A stretch of 64,000 bases of DNA. Source: Streptomyces griseoflavus. GTDB lineage: Bacteria > Actinomycetota > Actinomycetes > Streptomycetales > Streptomycetaceae. The notes under the pieces are model-generated. The model did no database searches. It was not told the DNA's origin and worked only from the letters and a program-made list of their open reading frames with translations. The stretch lies in contig NZ_BMUC01000001.1 in the NCBI RefSeq assembly GCF_014649995.1, positions 902,177-966,176 on the forward strand, in the 5' to 3' direction. Position numbers and translations under genes: made by a program. Positions 8,433-16,550 of this stretch are shown here, piece after piece (within the stretch, counting starts at the first letter, position 1; every line of letters begins with the position of its first letter).

Positions 8433-9788
8433 ATGTCCGTTTCCACCGCTGCCGTCGACCGCCCCGTCCGTGCCCCGCTGGCCGCCCCGCTGCCCGTCCT
8501 CGGCCGCGATGTCACCGTCCCCCTCGTCACCGGTGGCGAGGTCACCTACGCCGCCCTCGACTACGCCGCCAGCGCGCCCGCCCTGCAGCGGGTGTGGGAC
8601 GACGTGGCCGCCTACGCCCCGTACTACGGCAGCGTCCACCGGGGCGCCGGACACCTCTCCCGGCTCTCCACCGACCTGTTCGAGAACGCCCGCCGCACCG
8701 TCGGGGAGTTCCTGGACTGCCGCGCCGGCGACCAGGTGCTCTTCACCCGGTCCACCACCGACTCCCTCAACCTGCTCGCCGCCGCCCTCCCCGACGGGTG
8801 CGAGGTGTTCGTCTTCGAGACCGAGCACCACGCCTCCCTGCTGCCCTGGCGCGGAGCCCGCGTCACCTTCCTCGACGCGCCCGACAGTCCCCGCACGGCC
8901 GTGACGGTCCTGGAACGCGCCCTCGCCGACCGTGAGCCGTACGGCCCCGCGCTGGTCTGCGTCACCGGCGCCTCCAACGTCACCGGTGAGCTGTGGCCCG
9001 TGAGGGAGCTGGCGGCCGCCGCGCACGCGCACGGTGCGCGGATCGTGCTGGACGCCGCCCAGCTCGCCCCGCACCACGCGGTGAGCGTGCGCGACCTGGA
9101 GGTCGACTGGGTGGCCTTCTCCGGGCACAAGCTGTACGCCCCCTTCGGCTCCGGCGTGCTGGCCGGCCGCGCCGACTGGCTGGGGGAGGCCGAGCCGTAC
9201 CTCGCGGGCGGCGGCGCCAGCCGGAGGGTCACCCGGGGCGCGGACGGGGGAGTGGGCGTGGAGTGGCACGACGGCGCCGCCCGCCACGAGGCCGGCTCGC
9301 CCAACGTCATCGGCGCGTATGCCATCGCCTCCGCCTGCCGGGCGCTCACCGAGGCCGGCTTCGAGGAGCTGGCCGCGCGGGAGGAGGCGCTGGTCCGCAC
9401 GGTACGGGACGGGCTGGCGGACGTTCCCGAGGTGAGGTTCCTGTCGCTGTTCGGGGACGACGCCCCGCGGGTCGGCGTCCTGTCCTTCGTCGTCGAGGGC
9501 TGGAACAGCTCCCACTTCGCCGCCGCGTTGTCAGCGGAGTACGGGATCGGGGTGCGTGACGGGCTGTTCTGCGCGCACCCGCTGCTGCGCAGGCTGCTCG
9601 GGGGTGACGGGCAGGCGCGGGGTGGGTGCGGGGCCGCGGACAACGCGATCCGGGTGAGCTTCGGCGCGGGTACGCCGGACGAGCACGTGGAGCGGTTCGT
9701 GCGGGCGGTACGCGAACTCGTCCGCGACGGCGCCCGCTGGAGCTACCGCACGGTGGACGGGCGCTGCGTGCCGGACGTCTCCGCCTGA
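8433..9788 (+). CDS. class V aminotransferase (cysteine desulfurase / selenocysteine lyase-like, PLP)
   Basis: 451 aa. PLP fold-type I protein of the NifS/CsdA-like class V family: VLDAAQLAPHH supplies the PLP Asp, and VAFSGHKLYAPFGSG carries the Schiff-base Lys. The N-terminal STTDSLNLLAAAL resembles the cofactor phosphate loop. The chosen ATG has GGGAG 7 nt upstream; the in-frame sequence before it is the riboswitch leader. The SAM-IV element upstream suggests a role in sulfur or methionine/cysteine metabolism, but the substrate cannot be read from the sequence. A desulfurase would need an active-site Cys loop, which I could not assign with confidence. Confidence 0.8.
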   Translation: MSVSTAAVDRPVRAPLAAPLPVLGRDVTVPLVTGGEVTYAALDYAASAPALQRVWDDVAAYAPYYGSVHRGAGHLSRLSTDLFENARRTVGEFLDCRAGDQVLFTRSTTDSLNLLAAALPDGCEVFVFETEHHASLLPWRGARVTFLDAPDSPRTAVTVLERALADREPYGPALVCVTGASNVTGELWPVRELAAAAHAHGARIVLDAAQLAPHHAVSVRDLEVDWVAFSGHKLYAPFGSGVLAGRADWLGEAEPYLAGGGASRRVTRGADGGVGVEWHDGAARHEAGSPNVIGAYAIASACRALTEAGFEELAAREEALVRTVRDGLADVPEVRFLSLFGDDAPRVGVLSFVVEGWNSSHFAAALSAEYGIGVRDGLFCAHPLLRRLLGGDGQARGGCGAADNAIRVSFGAGTPDEHVERFVRAVRELVRDGARWSYRTVDGRCVPDVSA

Positions 9789-9968
9789 GGCTTCTCTCGC
9801 CCGTGTCCAGCGGCCGCGCGCCGGGCGCGGGGGACGAGGGAGGGACCGGCGACGGCCCCCCTCTCCAGCACGGCCGTGTCCTTCGGGCCGAGCGCCGCGA
9901 AGTGCCGCGTTCCGGGAGGGACGGCGGCGGCGGTCACGGCCGGACGCCGCGCACGGGCGGAGCCGGTG

Positions 9969-10250
9969 TCAGTTGTCCAGGCCGATGGCGAAGGCCGCCT
10001 CCAGGTCGTGCTGCGAGTACGTGCGGAACGCCACGTGCGTGTCGGTGCCCTCCACACCCGGGATCTTGCTGATCCGGCCGGGGATGACCTCCGCCAGGTC
10101 CTCGTGCTCGCGCACCCGGACCATGGCGATCAGGTCGTAGGTGCCGGTGACGGAGAAGACCTCGCTGACGCTGTCCAGCGCGGCGATCCGCTCCGCGATC
10201 TCGGGGATCCGGTCCACGCTGGTCTTGATGAGGACGATCGCGGTGATCAC
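9969..10250 (-). CDS. stand-alone Lrp/AsnC ligand-binding (RAM) domain protein
   Basis: 93 aa. This is the alpha-beta RAM fold of Lrp/AsnC regulators (MITAIVLIKTS, then VSEVFSVTGTYDLIAMVRV) without any helix-turn-helix, so it cannot bind DNA by itself. Such small proteins may bind amino acids or form mixed oligomers with full-length Lrp proteins. The GTG start overlaps the stop of the rhomboid gene (GTGA), so the two are co-translated. The spacing and pairing are probably an operon. Confidence 0.85.
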   Translation of the reverse strand: MITAIVLIKTSVDRIPEIAERIAALDSVSEVFSVTGTYDLIAMVRVREHEDLAEVIPGRISKIPGVEGTDTHVAFRTYSQHDLEAAFAIGLDN

Positions 10251-10981
10251 GGCTGGTTCTCTCCCTCGGGGGCCGGAGCAGGGGCGGACTTCACTGTAGT
10301 CGCCCCGCCGAAGCAGACCCACGCGCAGCCGAAGCCCAGGGCGAACCCCAGCAGGTGCGCCAGATACGCCACCCCCGGCCCGTCGTCCGCCCGTCCCGCC
10401 GCCGCCCACTGCAGCGCCGCCCAGAACGGCAGCACCACCCACGCCGGCAGCCGCACCGGCAGGAAGAACAGGAACGGCAGCAGACTGGTCACCCGGGCCC
10501 GGGGGAACAGGAAGAGGAAGGCCCCGAGGACCGCCGAGATCGCCCCCGAGGCGCCGACCAGGGCCCGCTCGGAGTCCGCGTTGGCGGCTGCGTACCCCAG
10601 CAGGGCCAGGGAGCCGCAGCCGACGTAGAGCACGGTGAACCGCAGCCGGCCCATCCGTGCCTCGGTCATCGCTCCGAACACGTGGAGGAACAGCATGTTG
10701 CCGAGCAGGTGCACCCAGCCGCCGTGCACGAAGAGCGCCGTCGCGGGCGTCAGGAGGGCCCCGGGGGAACCTTCGAACAGGTCTGCGGGGATGACGCCCC
10801 AGCGCCGGAAGTAGGCCCGCTGCGCGGCGAGCAGTTCGTCCCCCGAGCCGTGGACGGGCCCGAGACCCGGGACCGGGCTGGCCAGGAAGACCAGGCAGCA
10901 CAGCACGACGAGGGTGTGCGTCACCGGCGCGGACGTGCCCCGGATCGCCGCGGCGGCCGACGCGCTCCAGTTGCGGATCAT
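10247..10981 (-). CDS. rhomboid family intramembrane serine protease
   Basis: 244 aa with six or more hydrophobic helices. Rhomboid signatures are all present: HGGWVHLLGNMLFLHVFG (His91 and Asn95 of the H-x3-N motif), GASGAIS with nucleophile Ser145, and AHLLGFALG with catalytic His209. It cleaves substrates within the membrane; the substrate here is unknown. The ATG at 10981 is chosen because it precedes a short basic N-terminus and the first helix; upstream in-frame sequence looks non-coding. It overlaps the downstream Lrp-like gene by 4 bp. Confidence 0.9.
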   Translation of the reverse strand: MIRNWSASAAAAIRGTSAPVTHTLVVLCCLVFLASPVPGLGPVHGSGDELLAAQRAYFRRWGVIPADLFEGSPGALLTPATALFVHGGWVHLLGNMLFLHVFGAMTEARMGRLRFTVLYVGCGSLALLGYAAANADSERALVGASGAISAVLGAFLFLFPRARVTSLLPFLFFLPVRLPAWVVLPFWAALQWAAAGRADDGPGVAYLAHLLGFALGFGCAWVCFGGATTVKSAPAPAPEGENQP

Positions 10982-11138
10982 GGACACAGAGCATGACGCA
11001 ACCGGACGGAACGGCGCATACCGCCTCGCCGCCGTGGACGGGCGGGCGGCGGGGACCCCCCAGGCCGTAGGGTTACGAGCCACACGCACCGGGCGGCCCG
11101 GTGCGTCACGCACACTGGAAGGAAGGCGAACAGCCACG

Positions 11139-11378
11139 ATGACGGTTCCTCTGCCGACCGCCTCGACGCGGTGGCGCTGCACCCTCTGCGGCAACCTCAC
11201 CCGCTTCGACGTGACCCGCTCGTCGAAGGTCGTCGAGTACGTCCACCTGGACCTGGCCGGAGAGCCCAGGGTCGAGGAGCGCGAGGTGCTCGGTGAGACC
11301 ATCGAGTCGGTGCGGTGCCGCTGGTGCAACGCCGTGGACCAGGTGGAACTGGTGGACAGGCCGGGCGCCGGCTCCTGA
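11139..11378 (+). CDS. small zinc-ribbon protein, function unknown
   Basis: 79 aa. Two CxxC pairs, CTLC near residue 14 and CRWC near 61, should form one zinc ribbon. Between them is a strand-rich acidic stretch. Purine-rich GGAAGGAAGG precedes the ATG but at somewhat long spacing. The gene lies 67 bp before the NYN-domain gene on the same strand and may share a transcript. Conserved in actinobacteria by my recollection; no function can be given. Confidence 0.75.
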   Translation: MTVPLPTASTRWRCTLCGNLTRFDVTRSSKVVEYVHLDLAGEPRVEEREVLGETIESVRCRWCNAVDQVELVDRPGAGS

Positions 11379-11445
11379 TGAGGAGCGGGCCCCGCTGACG
11401 ACGACCCCGCTCCCGGGGTCGCACACAGGCATGGGGGTGTGACGG

Positions 11446-12789
11446 ATGGTGGAGACCACGGGCGGGGGGCCGCAGGACGGCACCACCGAGGTGCTCGACC
11501 GTCCGCTGCCCGAAGGCGTGCGCCGCCGCGTCGTCCAGATCGTCGCCGACGGCTTCGGCGGCCTCACGGTCGCCGAGCTGCCCACCCAGCTCAAGCAGTA
11601 CGCCCGATTCGCGCCGAACCGCCGAGCCAAGTTCGCCGGCAACGCCATGGCGGCGGCGCTGGAGACCGATCTGCTGTTCCGGCAGCGCATCGGGGAGAAG
11701 CTCAGGGAGGCCCAGCCGGAACTGACCGGTGCCCTCGACTCGGGCTCCCCGCCCCCGGCCGCGGACCCGCTCGACGTGGCGGCCGCGGCCTATGTGCTCC
11801 GCCCGGCCGGCTGGGTCAAGCTGGTGACCGCCGCCGGCGAGGAGGCCCAGCGCGCCGACGCCGAGCGCGCCGACGAGGAGTCCCGGGCCGAACTGGAACG
11901 GCTGCGCGCCGAACTCGACCGGGCCCGCGAGCACACCAGGTCCGAGACCGAGCGGCTGCGCGCCGAGCTGGAAGCGGCGAAGAAGGAGACCGACGCGCTC
12001 CACCGCAAGCTGCGCTCCGCCCTCAGCGACGTCAAGCGCGGCGAGGCCGCCCTGCGCAAGCTGCGGGCCGAGACGGAGGCCGTGCGCGCCGAGGGCGGTG
12101 CCCAGGTGTCGGCCGCCGAGAGCGAGAGCCGGCGCCTCAAGGCCCGTCTGGGGGAGACCGAGGCCGCCCTGGAGGCAGCCCGCCGGGCCGCCCGCGAGGG
12201 CCGCAGCGTTGAGGACATGCGGGTGCGGCTCCTGCTGGACACCGTGCTGGACGCGGCCCAGGGGCTGCGGCGCGAACTGGCGCTGCCTCCCGTGTCCGTC
12301 CGGCCCGCCGAGACCGTGGACGCCGTGGAGCCGGGGCGCATGACCCCGAAGGACATCGCCGCCCGCGCGCTGTCCGAGAACGACCCGGCCATCGTCGACC
12401 AGCTGCTGGCGCTGCCGCAGGCCCATCTCGTCGTCGACGGCTACAACGTGACCAAGACCGGCTATCCCCAGATGCCCCTGGAGAAGCAGCGTCTGCGCCT
12501 GCTGGGCCAGCTCGCCCAGCTCGCCGCGCAGACCGGCGCCGAGGTCACCTGCGTCTTCGACGGCGCCGAACTGGCCGCGCCGGTCCTGCTCGCGCCGCCG
12601 CGCGGCGTGCGCGTGCTGTTCTCCAAGCCGGGCGTCACCGCCGACGAGCTCATCCGGCAACTGGTGCGCGCGGAGCCGCCGGGGCGTCCCGTCATCGTCG
12701 CCTCCACCGACCGCGAGGTCGCCGATGGGGTCGCCCGCGCCGGCGCACGCCCCGTCGCGTCGGCGGTGCTGCTCAAAAGGCTTTCCTAG
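11446..12789 (+). CDS. NYN (YacP/PIN-like) domain protein with long coiled coil
   Basis: 447 aa. A helical N-terminal domain (about 20-95, LPEGVRRRVVQIVADGF) is followed by a long Glu/Ala/Arg-rich coiled coil (about 130-255). The C-terminal NYN/PIN-like nuclease domain (about 325-447) begins HLVVDGYNVTKTGYP and has further acidic motifs VFDGAE and STDREV, the usual metal-binding Asp set. This predicts an RNA-binding protein or RNase acting in tRNA/rRNA or mRNA turnover, inferred from the family. The GTG three bases downstream is an alternative start. Confidence 0.85.
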   Translation: MVETTGGGPQDGTTEVLDRPLPEGVRRRVVQIVADGFGGLTVAELPTQLKQYARFAPNRRAKFAGNAMAAALETDLLFRQRIGEKLREAQPELTGALDSGSPPPAADPLDVAAAAYVLRPAGWVKLVTAAGEEAQRADAERADEESRAELERLRAELDRAREHTRSETERLRAELEAAKKETDALHRKLRSALSDVKRGEAALRKLRAETEAVRAEGGAQVSAAESESRRLKARLGETEAALEAARRAAREGRSVEDMRVRLLLDTVLDAAQGLRRELALPPVSVRPAETVDAVEPGRMTPKDIAARALSENDPAIVDQLLALPQAHLVVDGYNVTKTGYPQMPLEKQRLRLLGQLAQLAAQTGAEVTCVFDGAELAAPVLLAPPRGVRVLFSKPGVTADELIRQLVRAEPPGRPVIVASTDREVADGVARAGARPVASAVLLKRLS

Positions 12790-12939
12790 TATCTGATGCA
12801 CATCCGTCCCTCGTGCAACGTACAGGGCCGATTGACCGAATTGACGGAACCGTCACGCAACGTAGCGTCAAGAAGGCGTTACCGCAGGTGAGTTGAGACC
12901 CGATAAACCCGCTGTGACGGAGATTTTCCGTCCGGGGAT

Positions 12940-12969
12940 TTGAACTGATCACAAGAGAATCACTAGGGT
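12940..12969 (+). promoter_or_regulatory. promoter of the first NlpC/P60 gene
   Basis: TTGAAC (12940-12945), 18 bp spacer, TAGGGT (12964-12969): a good housekeeping-type promoter. It leaves a leader of about 45 nt with the strong RBS GAAGGAG (13005-13011). Confidence 0.7.
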
Positions 12970-13020
12970 CTCCCTCGAACCCTCGCTCGCGCGATCACTC
13001 TCGAGAAGGAGCTCGTCTCC

Positions 13021-14061
13021 GTGGCGTCCCACCGTCGTCCCAAGCAGCCGAGCCGCGCACGCGTGACCGTGCTCACCACCGCTGCCGCAGCTGCCGTCGT
13101 CATGAGCTCCCAGGCCGCCAACGCGGCCCCGAGCGAGAAGCCGAGCAAGGACGAGGTCAAGGCCAAGGTCGACAAGCTCTACGAGCAGGCCGAGCAGGCC
13201 ACCGAGAAGTACAACGGCGCCAAGGAGAAGCAGGAGAAGCTCCAGAAGGAGATCTCCACGATCCAGGACAACGTCGCCAAGGGCCAGCAGGAGCTCAACG
13301 AGCTGCGCGACGGCCTGGGTTCGATGGCCAGCGCCCAGTACCGCAGCGGCGGCATAGACCCCTCGCTGCAGCTCTTCCTCTCCGCCGACCCGGACGACTA
13401 CCTCGACAAGGCGTCCACCCTCGACCAGTTGAGCACCCAGCAGGTCGACGCGCTGAAGAAGATCCAGGAGAAGCAGCGCGAACTCTCCCAGCAGCGCTCC
13501 GAGGCGTCCGAGAAGCTCAAGGACCTCTCCTCCACGCGCACCGAACTGGGCAAGAAGAAGAAGGAAGTGCAGGGCAAGCTCGCCTCCGCGCAGAAGCTGC
13601 TCAACACCCTCACCGCCGAGCAGAAGGCCGAGCTCGCCGATGAGCAGAACCGTGCCACCCGCACCAGCGAGCGCGACGCCCTCTCCGTGAACGTCCCGGC
13701 CGGCTCCGGCCGCGCCGCCGCCGCCTTCGCCGCCGCCCAGAGCAAGCTCGGCACCCCGTACGTCTACGGCGCCACCGGCCCGTCCTCCTTCGACTGCTCC
13801 GGCCTCACCTCCTGGGCGTACGCCCAGGCCGGCGTCGGCATCCCGCGCACCTCCGAGTCGCAGACCGGAGCGGGCACCAGGATCTACTCGGCCAGCCAGC
13901 TCAAGGTCGGCGACCTCGTGTTCTTCTTCAACGACCTGCACCACGTCGGCCTCTACGCGGGCAACGGCCAGATCATCCACGCCCCGCGCACCGGCACCGT
14001 CGTGCGCTACGAGTCGATGAACACCATCGGCGGTCCCTTCATGTTCGGCGTCCGCGTCTAG
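13021..14061 (+). CDS. secreted NlpC/P60 peptidoglycan endopeptidase (RipA-like)
   Basis: 346 aa. A signal peptide (about 1-38, AxA site near QAANA/AP) precedes a Lys/Glu/Gln-rich coiled-coil region (about 45-225). The NlpC/P60 domain is at about 235-346. Catalytic residues are Cys259 in FDCSGLTSWAY, His in HHVGLYAGN and His in IIHAP. It should cut the D-Glu to diamino acid bond in stem peptides; the coiled coil probably keeps it inactive until needed, as in RipA. It is expressed from its own promoter. A homologous gene follows in tandem. Calls to mycobacterial RipA/RipD are by family, not by measured identity. Confidence 0.93.
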   Translation: MASHRRPKQPSRARVTVLTTAAAAAVVMSSQAANAAPSEKPSKDEVKAKVDKLYEQAEQATEKYNGAKEKQEKLQKEISTIQDNVAKGQQELNELRDGLGSMASAQYRSGGIDPSLQLFLSADPDDYLDKASTLDQLSTQQVDALKKIQEKQRELSQQRSEASEKLKDLSSTRTELGKKKKEVQGKLASAQKLLNTLTAEQKAELADEQNRATRTSERDALSVNVPAGSGRAAAAFAAAQSKLGTPYVYGATGPSSFDCSGLTSWAYAQAGVGIPRTSESQTGAGTRIYSASQLKVGDLVFFFNDLHHVGLYAGNGQIIHAPRTGTVVRYESMNTIGGPFMFGVRV

Positions 14062-14078
14062 CACCTCCCCGACGGCCC

Positions 14079-14160
14079 GCCGGTGCGCCCGTTAGAGGGA
14101 ATCGCACCGGCGCCGCCCGGCCCCACGCCCCGCCTTCGACGCAGGTCACAGGCGGGGCGT
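14079..14160 (+). terminator. two hairpins between the NlpC/P60 paralogues
   Basis: GCCGGTGCG/CGCACCGGC (14079-14087 with 14103-14111) and ACGCCCCGCC/GGCGGGGCGT (14125-14134 with 14151-14160). They lie in the 198 bp gap and suggest the two paralogues are transcribed separately. Confidence 0.65.
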
Positions 14161-14259
14161 CACTGTGTGTACGGGCCCGGGCCTTCGGTCCGTGCGCCGC
14201 CCCCGGCGCTACTGTCGGCCGCGTTTCCCTGTCCGCCAGCGGAAGGAGCGCGGCTTCCC

Positions 14260-15276
14260 GTGGGGTCCCATCGCCGTACCGCACCGTCCTCCGGATCCGA
14301 CCGGAGTGCCGTCGTCGCCCTCGGCCTGCTGTCAGCGGCGGCCACCGCCCTCGGCGCGGCACCGGCCGCGGCGGCTCCGCCCGACGACACCCGGGCGGCC
14401 GACGTGGACCGCCTGTACGAGGAGGCGGAGCGGGCGACCGAGGCGTACAACGCGGCCGACGAACGCGCCGACGGCCTGCGCCGTCAGATCTCCGCCGCGC
14501 AGGACGGCATCGCCCGCAAGCAGCAGCGCGTCAACGCCATGCGGGAGTCGCTGGGGTCGCTCGCCGGTGCCCAGTACCGCTCCGGCGGCCTGGAACCGGC
14601 CCTCGCCCTGCTGCTCTCCGACGACCCGGAGGACTACCTCGAGAAGGCCTCCGTCCTCGACCGGATCACCGTCCACCAGGCCGGCGAGCTGAGGCACCTG
14701 CGGGGCGCCCTGCGCTCCCTCGCCCAGGACCGCGCGGAGGCGGCCGGGAAGTTCGGCGCGCTGGACCGGAGCCGCAAGGCGGCCGCCGCCCACAAGCGGA
14801 CCGTCGAGCGCAAGCTCGCCGAGGCCCGCCGACTGCTCGACTCCCTCCCGGCCGGCGAGCGCGCCGCCTGGGACCGGGCCGGCCGCTCCGCCCGTGCGGA
14901 TCTGCCCGGCCCCGGCGCCGCGGCGGCCTCGGGCCGTGCGGCCGCGGCCGTCGCCGCCGCCCGCTCCGCCCTCGGCAGGCCGTACGTGTGGGGCGCGAAC
15001 GGCCCCTCCGGTTTCGACTGCTCCGGCCTCACCCAGTGGTCGTACGCACAGGCCGGGGTCGCGCTGCCGCGCACCTCGCAGGCCCAGCGGTACGCCGGCC
15101 GGCAGGTGCCGCTCTCCGAGGCACGCCCCGGTGACCTGGTCCTCTACCGCTCCGACGCGAGCCACGTCGGGATGTACATGGGCAACGGCCAGGTGATCCA
15201 CGCGCCCTATCCCGGCGCCCCGGTGCGCTACGACCCGGTCGGGATGATGCCGGTCTCGTCGGTCACCAGGGTCTGA
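14260..15276 (+). CDS. secreted NlpC/P60 peptidoglycan endopeptidase, tandem paralogue
   Basis: 338 aa from a GTG preceded by GGAAGGAG. Same layout as the gene before it: signal peptide, coiled coil containing SLAGAQYRSGG and DDPEDYLEKAS (the paralogue has SMASAQYRSGG and DDYLDKAS), then an NlpC/P60 domain with FDCSGLTQWSY, SHVGMYMGN and VIHAP. The coiled coil has Arg/Ala where the first copy has Lys/Gln, so the copies have diverged while keeping register. This is an old tandem duplication. Same presumed bond specificity. Confidence 0.92.
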   Translation: MGSHRRTAPSSGSDRSAVVALGLLSAAATALGAAPAAAAPPDDTRAADVDRLYEEAERATEAYNAADERADGLRRQISAAQDGIARKQQRVNAMRESLGSLAGAQYRSGGLEPALALLLSDDPEDYLEKASVLDRITVHQAGELRHLRGALRSLAQDRAEAAGKFGALDRSRKAAAAHKRTVERKLAEARRLLDSLPAGERAAWDRAGRSARADLPGPGAAAASGRAAAAVAAARSALGRPYVWGANGPSGFDCSGLTQWSYAQAGVALPRTSQAQRYAGRQVPLSEARPGDLVLYRSDASHVGMYMGNGQVIHAPYPGAPVRYDPVGMMPVSSVTRV

Positions 15277-15296
15277 CCGGGACGGCTCGGCGCCCG

Positions 15297-15302
15297 TACC
15301 CT
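15297..15302 (+). promoter_or_regulatory. -10 box (TACCCT) of a leaderless promoter
   Basis: TACCCT ends 7 nt before the GTG at 15310, consistent with transcription starting on the start codon. Confidence 0.45.
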
Positions 15303-15309
15303 CGGAAAG

Positions 15310-16500
15310 GTGGCTGATCGCAGGCGGGTGTCGGGGGCGTCGGTGGTGGCGCTGTGTCTGCTGCTCGTCTCCCTGGTGGCGTGCGGCGGCGGACCCGCGG
15401 TCGACGCCGCCCGCGCGGAGGTGCAGTCACTCCTCGACCGGCGCGCCGAGGCCGTCCTGGAGCGGGACGCCGCCGCCTACGCCGGTACCGGCGACCGGGC
15501 GGGGTTCGACAATCTGCGCGGGGTCCCGCTGGCGGACTGGTCCTACCGGGTCACCGCCCTGAACCGCACCGGCGACTCGGCCACCGCCTCCGCCGACCTG
15601 CGCTACCGCGTCGAGGGCCACGACCGGGCCCCGGTCGTCACCGCCCGCTCCCTGGCCCTGAGCCGGGACCGGGAGGGCCGCTGGTCCGTCGACTCCGACC
15701 GCCCCGCGCGCACGTCGGGCGAACAGCTGTGGGACCAGGGCGCGGCACAGGCCGTGCGCGGGGAGCGGAGCCTCGTCCTGGGCGTCGGACAGCCCGCCGT
15801 CAAGCTGCGCGAGTACGCGGCGCTCGCGGACCGCGCGGTGCCCGCCGTGTCCGACGCCTGGGGCCCGGAATGGCCCCGGCGCGTCGTCGTGCTGGTGCCG
15901 CGGTCCCTGGAGGGCATGGCGGGCCTGCTGGGGTCGCCCGCCTCCTCGTACCGGGGGATCGCCGCGGTCACCACCGGCGCCACCGGCACGGACGGGCGCG
16001 GTCCGGCGGACCGGGTCATCGTCAACCCGGACGCCTTCGGGCTGCTCGGCGACGCGGGCCGGCAGGTCGTCCTCACCCACGAGACCACCCACGTCGCCAC
16101 CCGCGCCCACACCTCCGCCGCGACGCCGCTGTGGCTGTCGGAGGGGTTCGCCGACTGGGTCGGCTACCGCGGCGGCGACCGCGCCCCCGCCGAGGCCGCC
16201 CCGGAACTCGCCCACGCGGTGAGCCGGGGGGACGTCCCCGAAGCCCTGCCGCAGGACGAGGACTTCGGCTTCTCCGGGGACGCGGACGGCCTGGCCCGCG
16301 CCTACGAGGGCGGCTGGCTGGCCTGCCGTCTGATCGCCGAGCACTGGGGCGAGGAACGCCTCCGCGAGTTCTACCGCACGGTGGGCGCCCACGAGTCCCG
16401 CGAGGGCGCCGTCGAGCACGCCCTGGACACGGTCCTGGGCACCACCCCGGAAGCCTTCACCCTCCAGTGGCACGACTACGTCCGCACGGTCCTGCGCTGA
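15310..16500 (+). CDS. HExxH-containing putative zinc metalloprotease lipoprotein
   Basis: 396 aa. The signal peptide ends in a lipobox (LVAC, Cys25). An NTF2-like or beta module covers about 30-150. The C-terminal part has HETTH (257-261) followed by WLSEGFADW, whose Glu278 can be the third zinc ligand, making a gluzincin-type site. It is predicted to act at the outer face of the membrane; the substrate is unknown. The GTG directly after the -10 box was taken as start; GTG 15330 is an alternative. It converges on the GT-C gene with about 50 bp between them. Confidence 0.83.
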   Translation: MADRRRVSGASVVALCLLLVSLVACGGGPAVDAARAEVQSLLDRRAEAVLERDAAAYAGTGDRAGFDNLRGVPLADWSYRVTALNRTGDSATASADLRYRVEGHDRAPVVTARSLALSRDREGRWSVDSDRPARTSGEQLWDQGAAQAVRGERSLVLGVGQPAVKLREYAALADRAVPAVSDAWGPEWPRRVVVLVPRSLEGMAGLLGSPASSYRGIAAVTTGATGTDGRGPADRVIVNPDAFGLLGDAGRQVVLTHETTHVATRAHTSAATPLWLSEGFADWVGYRGGDRAPAEAAPELAHAVSRGDVPEALPQDEDFGFSGDADGLARAYEGGWLACRLIAEHWGEERLREFYRTVGAHESREGAVEHALDTVLGTTPEAFTLQWHDYVRTVLR

Positions 16501-16550
16501 CCCGCGCCCGCCCCCGCTCGCCGCCGTCCGCGGGCGGTCGTGCCGCCGGG

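Noticed and set aside
9789-9968. Small ORFs in the gap between the aminotransferase and the Lrp-like gene
   Set aside because: Frame shadows without RBS; the 180 bp convergent gap shows nothing else I can support.
12790-13020. Possible c-di-AMP (ydaO) riboswitch before the NlpC/P60 gene
   Set aside because: Such elements occur before Streptomyces wall hydrolase genes, but the conserved blocks are absent here; an ordinary promoter with a short leader explains the gap.
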